Notes under the pieces: generated by a model
Told to the model about the DNA's origin: nothing
The model's database searches: none
Seen by the model: only the letters and a program-made list of their open reading frames with translations
DNA from: Candidatus Woesearchaeota archaeon
GTDB taxonomy: Archaea; Nanobdellota; Nanobdellia; Woesearchaeales; UBA10107
Length of the DNA stretch: 8,119 bases
Assembly (NCBI GenBank): GCA_013331965.1
Contig: DUFL01000011.1
Coordinates: forward strand, 11,126 to 19,244
Direction of reading: 5' to 3'
Shown here: positions 4,864 through 8,119 of the stretch, one piece after another
How positions within the stretch are numbered: the stretch's first letter is position 1
Layout: every line of letters starts with the position of its first letter
Position numbers and translations under genes: made by a program

Positions 4864-5937
4864 TTAATCAACAAACTCTATTCCGAGCTCGTTTTCAATC
4901 TCCCTTTGTTTTTCTCTTGTAACACGCTTTTTAGGGCCGAATATCTGAGAGGATTTGACCCCTGTAATAATTAGTAATGCTCTGACTACTCCTGATAAAT
5001 CTTCCGATATTTGAGCTCCCCAGATAATCCTTGCGTCTTCATCAAGAGTTTCCGACACCGTCTCAACTATCTTTCTTGCTTCATCAAGAGTCATGTCTGA
5101 GCCTCCTGAAACATTAATCAATGCTCCAGTAGCTCCTGATATGTCAACATCCAATAATGGATTGTGAACAGCTTTTTCAACAGCTTCCTGAGCTCGATTA
5201 TCGCCATCAGCTTCTCCAACACCGATAAGAGCGACTCCTCCGTTGCCCATCACTGTCCTTATATCTGCAAAATCAAGATTGACTAATCCTGCTTTTGTGA
5301 CTAATTCAGCTATTCCCTTTACAGCATTTGTTAAAATCTCATCTGCAACTTTGAATGCAGTGTGCAGCGGCAAATCGGGAGCTAACTCAAGCAGTTTGTC
5401 GTTTGGAATCACAATTAAAGTATCAACAATGTTTTCCATCTTTTCAAGCCCGATAATTGCATTTTCAAATCTTCTCGAGCCTTCCATTGAGAATGGAAGA
5501 GTTACAACTCCAACAGTAAGGCATCCCATCTTCTTTGCAGTTTCTGCAACAACAGGAGCTGCTCCTGTTCCAGTTCCTCCTCCCAATCCGCATGTTATGA
5601 AAACCATATCAGCGTCTGAAAGAAGTTTTTTGATGTCCCCTTCTGATTCTCTTGCCGCTTCCTCTCCTATTTTCGGGATGGAGCCTGCCCCTAATCCTTT
5701 TGTGATGTCTTTTCCTATCAGTAATTTTTTATCTGCAGTAGTGTAAAGCAAATCCTGTGCATCTGTATTCATTGCGACAGTTTCTGCGCCTTTGATTCCT
5801 ACCTCGCTCATGCGGTTTATGGTATTATTTCCTCCGCCGCCTACACCAATGACTTTTATAGAAGCTTTTTGCTTGTTAAGAAATTCTTCCAGTTCCTTGT
5901 CCGTATCAAAATGCTGCCTTTCGCTTGAAATCTCCAT
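4864..5937 (-). CDS. ftsZ: Cell division GTPase FtsZ
   Basis: A 357-aa tubulin-fold GTPase that polymerises into the division ring at midcell. Visible motifs are the nucleotide-binding GVGGGGNN (31-38), NTDAQ (57-61), the tubulin signature GGGTGTG (119-125), and the T7 synergy loop NLDFADIRTVM (220-230) with catalytic D222 and D225. A 26-residue charged N-terminal extension precedes the GTPase domain, as in many archaeal FtsZ proteins. The C-terminal linker is short and the chain ends ENELGIEFVD, resembling the short conserved tails that bind membrane anchors such as SepF; the partner here is inferred. GAGGTGG at 5948-5954 is a strong ribosome-binding site 10 nt before the ATG. It is followed by secE. 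A second FtsZ, common in archaea, is not in the window. Confidence 0.97.
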   Translation of the reverse strand: MEISSERQHFDTDKELEEFLNKQKASIKVIGVGGGGNNTINRMSEVGIKGAETVAMNTDAQDLLYTTADKKLLIGKDITKGLGAGSIPKIGEEAARESEGDIKKLLSDADMVFITCGLGGGTGTGAAPVVAETAKKMGCLTVGVVTLPFSMEGSRRFENAIIGLEKMENIVDTLIVIPNDKLLELAPDLPLHTAFKVADEILTNAVKGIAELVTKAGLVNLDFADIRTVMGNGGVALIGVGEADGDNRAQEAVEKAVHNPLLDVDISGATGALINVSGGSDMTLDEARKIVETVSETLDEDARIIWGAQISEDLSGVVRALLIITGVKSSQIFGPKKRVTREKQREIENELGIEFVD

Positions 5938-5971
5938 TTTAAATTAACCACCTCAACCTTTAATGCTCACT

Positions 5972-6679
5972 TTACTTCTTACTTGTATTTAAAGGTTGTT
6001 TTTCACTTGTTGGTTGCTTTTCCTCCTTGTTTTCAATGAAAACTAATTCCTTGATGGTAGGAACAAGTTCTTTTATTTTCTTTTCAAATTCTTTTTGGAA
6101 AACTTCCGGCAGTTTTAATGTTTTTACTGTCGCTTTTCCATTTGAAACTGAGACATTTATCTTGTCTTTCTTGAGATTTAAAGTCAGAGATATCATCGAT
6201 ATTATTTTTTCAGCATCATCCGTAACAATCTTATTTATTTTTATGGTGTATGACAGTTCTTTGCTTGACAATGGATGGTTGAAATCAACCATTATCCTTC
6301 CTCCGGTTACAGTTTTTACAATCCCTATATTTCCATCAACATCAATCTGCATCCCGACTTCCGGACGGGTATTTCCTTTTTTGAATGCGCTCATAGGGAT
6401 TAATTTAAGCAATTGAGCTGATTTTCTGCCGAATGCCTGCTCCGGAGCCAAGTCGATTTTGTATTCTTTTCCAACTTCTTTTCCAATGACTCCTTCATCC
6501 AGTCCTTTCAGAAGCTGATGCTCTCCAACACAGACTACAGTCGGTCCGTACTGTGCATAAGGATTGTGAATTCCTTTTTCCTTTGCTGTTTTTTCTGAAG
6601 TTGTGTCAAATACGAAACCGTCTTCTTTTACTATTCCGGTGTATTCAACTTCGATAAAATCGTGTTTTTTAACTGTCAT
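5972..6679 (-). CDS. FKBP-type peptidyl-prolyl cis-trans isomerase with IF domain (SlyD-like)
   Basis: A 235-aa cytoplasmic prolyl isomerase and chaperone. The FKBP core is split by an inserted-flap (IF) domain. The first half holds VEYTGIVKEDGFVFDTT (11-27), GEHQLLKGLDEGVIGKEVG (52-70) and the PEQAFG segment (79-84). The IF domain spans about 86-133. The second half begins at VDFNHPLSSKEL (131-142), the family's NHPLAGK motif with S-S in place of A-G. A C-terminal domain (about 153-215) precedes a charged, Lys/Gln/Ser-rich tail. This length fits the long archaeal FKBPs rather than the short ones of about 150 aa. There is no His-rich SlyD tail. GAGGG at 6687-6691, 7 nt before the ATG, supports the start. 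It probably leads the FKBP-ftsZ-secE-spt5 operon. Confidence 0.93.
   Translation of the reverse strand: MTVKKHDFIEVEYTGIVKEDGFVFDTTSEKTAKEKGIHNPYAQYGPTVVCVGEHQLLKGLDEGVIGKEVGKEYKIDLAPEQAFGRKSAQLLKLIPMSAFKKGNTRPEVGMQIDVDGNIGIVKTVTGGRIMVDFNHPLSSKELSYTIKINKIVTDDAEKIISMISLTLNLKKDKINVSVSNGKATVKTLKLPEVFQKEFEKKIKELVPTIKELVFIENKEEKQPTSEKQPLNTSKK
5986..5993 (-). promoter_or_regulatory. Possible internal TATA box upstream of ftsZ
   Basis: TTTAAATA lies within the last codons of the FKBP gene. At the usual spacing it would start transcription near 5963, giving a leader of about 26 nt that contains the strong GAGGTGG site. It may let ftsZ-secE-spt5 be expressed apart from the isomerase gene, but it sits in coding sequence and could be chance. 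Confidence 0.35.
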
Positions 6680-6742
6680 TCTAATACCCTCTACCTGAGT
6701 TTTAATCTTTGGTAGAAATTAATATTTGTTTTAGATAGGTAG

Positions 6743-6750
6743 TTTATAAA
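6743..6750 (-). promoter_or_regulatory. TATA box for the FKBP-ftsZ-secE-spt5 operon
   Basis: TTTATAAA in the 100-bp gap, with predicted initiation near 6720. The leader would be about 41 nt and contains the GGTAGAGGG ribosome-binding region, unlike the leaderless genes elsewhere in the window. Confidence 0.65.
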
Positions 6751-6779
6751 GGTTTGGATAATTATTTTCCATACTGAAC

Positions 6780-7256
6780 TTATTTAGCATACCTCAGTGT
6801 AGATTCAGGGAATGTTATATAATTTTCGAGAGTTTCAATACCGGCATCCAGAAGCGTTCTTCTTAGTTCATGTCTTGCAGTATAGGGTTCTTTCATATAT
6901 CTTCTGAATTCTCCGCTGATGATTGCTTTTGGTATTTCATCTTCAAATACAGCCGTTGGATTATGTGCATAATTATGCACAGCAGCCTCTATCGCTGCAA
7001 AAGCTTCTTCCATGCTTAACAGCGAAATGTAGCTTCTTGTGCATGAGTCTCTCTGAACTGCTCTTTCCACTTTGGCTCTGTAATCTGCTGCCGAATTTTT
7101 CGATAATTTTACAATCTCTTTTCTTTGCATTCTAGAAAGATAAATAGGATCTGCGATTATTCTGTTGACAGTTTTTCCTGCTCTTATTGCCAATAGCTTA
7201 ATCAATCCGGCATCAAGATTCAATCCATCTTCGACATCTATTATGGACTCTTCCAT
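6780..7256 (-). CDS. Hypothetical 158-aa protein
   Basis: I do not recognise a family. The protein looks mostly helical and soluble, with an acidic N-terminus (MEESIIDVEDG) and many Arg/Lys residues in the middle (RMQRKEIVKL at 42-51 and ADYRAKVERAVQRD at 57-70). A conserved-looking HNYAHNP segment lies at 94-100. There is one cysteine (C72), and no membrane helix or signal peptide. A TATA box at 7279-7286, 26-27 bp from the ATG, gives a leaderless start and supports it as a real gene. It faces away from the 129-aa gene and lies upstream of the FKBP operon on the same strand, separated by that operon's own promoter. Confidence 0.8.
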   Translation of the reverse strand: MEESIIDVEDGLNLDAGLIKLLAIRAGKTVNRIIADPIYLSRMQRKEIVKLSKNSAADYRAKVERAVQRDSCTRSYISLLSMEEAFAAIEAAVHNYAHNPTAVFEDEIPKAIISGEFRRYMKEPYTARHELRRTLLDAGIETLENYITFPESTLRYAK

Positions 7257-7278
7257 GTTTTATTCTTTTTATATGTGA

Positions 7279-7286
7279 TATATAAA
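7279..7286 (-). promoter_or_regulatory. TATA box for the 158-aa gene
   Basis: TTTATATA on the minus strand, centred 26-27 bp before the ATG at 7256, predicting a leaderless mRNA. Confidence 0.65.
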
Positions 7287-7309
7287 GCTTATTGGTAACA
7301 AAAACAACC

Positions 7310-7317
7310 TTTATAAA
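7310..7317 (+). promoter_or_regulatory. TATA box for the 129-aa gene/thermosome operon
   Basis: TTTATAAA preceded by AACC, predicting initiation near 7340 and a leader of about 18 nt. The two divergent TATA boxes (7279-7286 and 7310-7317) are 23 bp apart, so occupancy of one promoter may affect the other. Confidence 0.65.
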
Positions 7318-7357
7318 TCAGTTAAGTTTGCATAGCTCAGCTTGAACCTGGGGAAAA

Positions 7358-7747
7358 ATGACTATCCTTAAAGAAAGAACAAAACCGTTAGATGTTCTGG
7401 CAATAGAAGCCGGTCTAGTTGATATAAGCAAGCTTATTGTCCATGCAAGTTCTGCCGGGGCACTGCCTTTAAGTTTCTTTATCAAAGGAATGAGCAGCAT
7501 TTATTACAATAAAAAAGGATCATCTGCTGTCATATTTTCATTTAATGAAGCGAATGACTACAGTAATTCTGCAATTTACAGTATGGAAATGTCACGCATC
7601 TCATCTGCTCAGATGGGAAACTCATTTATTGATTTAAGTTCCGAAGCTCCGGTGTGCAGAGGAGAAGATGCAGTTAAAATGCTGAGAAATTATACAGCAG
7701 GAAGAGTCAATTCAGAGCAGGATGCACGGGAGAATGAAGATGAATAA
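7358..7747 (+). CDS. Hypothetical 129-aa protein preceding the thermosome gene
   Basis: No family is recognised. The N-terminal half alternates hydrophobic strands and short helices (LAIEAGLVDISKLIVHASS at 14-32, then SFFIKGMSSIYYNKKGSSAVIFSF at 39-62), suggesting a small alpha/beta fold. The C-terminus (about 115-129) is acidic and probably disordered. There is one cysteine (C100). The start is fixed: an in-frame TGA at 7343-7345 excludes upstream starts, and GGGG lies a few bases before the ATG. Its last 8 bases overlap the start of the thermosome gene, so the two are probably transcribed together and translationally coupled. A role linked to chaperonin function is possible but rests only on position. 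Confidence 0.8.
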   Translation: MTILKERTKPLDVLAIEAGLVDISKLIVHASSAGALPLSFFIKGMSSIYYNKKGSSAVIFSFNEANDYSNSAIYSMEMSRISSAQMGNSFIDLSSEAPVCRGEDAVKMLRNYTAGRVNSEQDARENEDE

Positions 7748-8119
7748 AGATGTCCAGCCGATATTTATTCTGCCAGAGAACACAACGCGAAATACAGGCA
7801 GAAACGCGCAAAGAAATAATATCGCGGCTGCAAAATTAGTTTCTGAAACTGTAAGAACAACATTGGGTCCAAAGGGAATGGATAAGATGCTTGTTGATTC
7901 AATGGGGGATGTAATTATCACAAATGACGGCGCAACAATTCTCAAAGAGATGCAGATTGAGCATCCTGCCGCAAAAATGCTTGTTGAAGTCGCGAAAACT
8001 CAGGAGGAAGTTGTAGGGGACGGAACAACTACTGCTGCAGTTTTAGCAGGAGAACTGTTGAAGCAGGCAGAATATCTGCTTGAAAAAAACATACATCCGA
8101 CAATCATCGCAAAGGGGTA
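7740..8119 (+). CDS. thsA: Thermosome subunit (group II chaperonin), 5' part only
   Basis: The first 126 codons of an ATP-dependent archaeal chaperonin; the rest lies beyond the window. The N-terminus reads QPIFILPENTTRNTGR, then AQRNNI, the usual thermosome opening. Equatorial-domain nucleotide-binding motifs are intact: LGPKGMDKM (42-50), NDGATIL (62-68) and GDGTTT (93-98), where the Asp is needed for ATP hydrolysis. I chose the ATG at 7740 because GGGAG at 7728-7732 is 7 nt before it. The in-frame ATG at 7734 sits too close to that site. It overlaps the end of the 129-aa gene by 8 bases. Which thermosome paralogue (alpha, beta or a single subunit) cannot be decided from this fragment, so the symbol is provisional. 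Confidence 0.94.
   Translation, partial: MNKDVQPIFILPENTTRNTGRNAQRNNIAAAKLVSETVRTTLGPKGMDKMLVDSMGDVIITNDGATILKEMQIEHPAAKMLVEVAKTQEEVVGDGTTTAAVLAGELLKQAEYLLEKNIHPTIIAKG

Noticed and set aside
5243..5746. 167-aa plus-strand frame antisense to ftsZ
   Set aside because: Shadow of the strongly conserved ftsZ coding sequence; Ser/Pro-rich product without recognisable features.
7712..7945. 77-aa minus-strand frame over the thermosome start
   Set aside because: Opposes a clear chaperonin coding sequence on the plus strand.

Overview
The window is archaeal. It carries archaeal-type L11, Spt5, SecE, an aCPSF2-like beta-CASP nuclease, the start of a thermosome (group II chaperonin) and FtsZ. TATA boxes of the TTTATAWA type lie about 26 bp upstream of several start codons, which is the layout of leaderless archaeal genes. 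The DNA is AT-rich, genes are short and tightly packed, and several are orphans. This would suit a DPANN-type archaeon (Woesearchaeota/Pacearchaeota-like), but that placement is inference only.

Layout, left to right. (1) 19-1953, minus strand: a tight cluster reads, in transcription order, a 56-aa AbrB/SpoVT-like protein, the aCPSF2-like ribonuclease (ATGA overlap) and a 104-aa protein with paired cysteines. A 123-nt inverted-repeat element sits between the last two genes. (2) 1954-2068: a divergent promoter region with four TACTTAT repeats and a perfect dyad. It also drives a plus-strand 73-aa cysteine-containing protein whose stop codon abuts the L11 stop. (3) 2291-4013, minus: L11 with a long C-terminal extension, preceded by a 299-aa helical protein of unknown function. 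Each has its own TATA box. (4) 4150-6679, minus: FKBP-type prolyl isomerase, FtsZ, SecE and Spt5, ending at an A/T-rich hairpin. (5) 6780-8119: two unrecognised genes on divergent promoters. The plus-strand one overlaps the start of the thermosome gene, which runs off the right edge.

The secE-spt5-L11 order is the usual archaeal arrangement linking protein export, transcription elongation and ribosome synthesis. Here it is interrupted by the 299-aa gene, and L1, L10 and L12 do not follow L11. FtsZ and an FKBP-type isomerase lead the operon. No tRNA, rRNA, CRISPR array, transposase or clear horizontally acquired block was seen. The parts least explained by known families are the 123-nt element, the AbrB-like gene with its repeat-rich divergent promoter, the 299-aa gene inside the spt5-L11 block, and the L11 tail.
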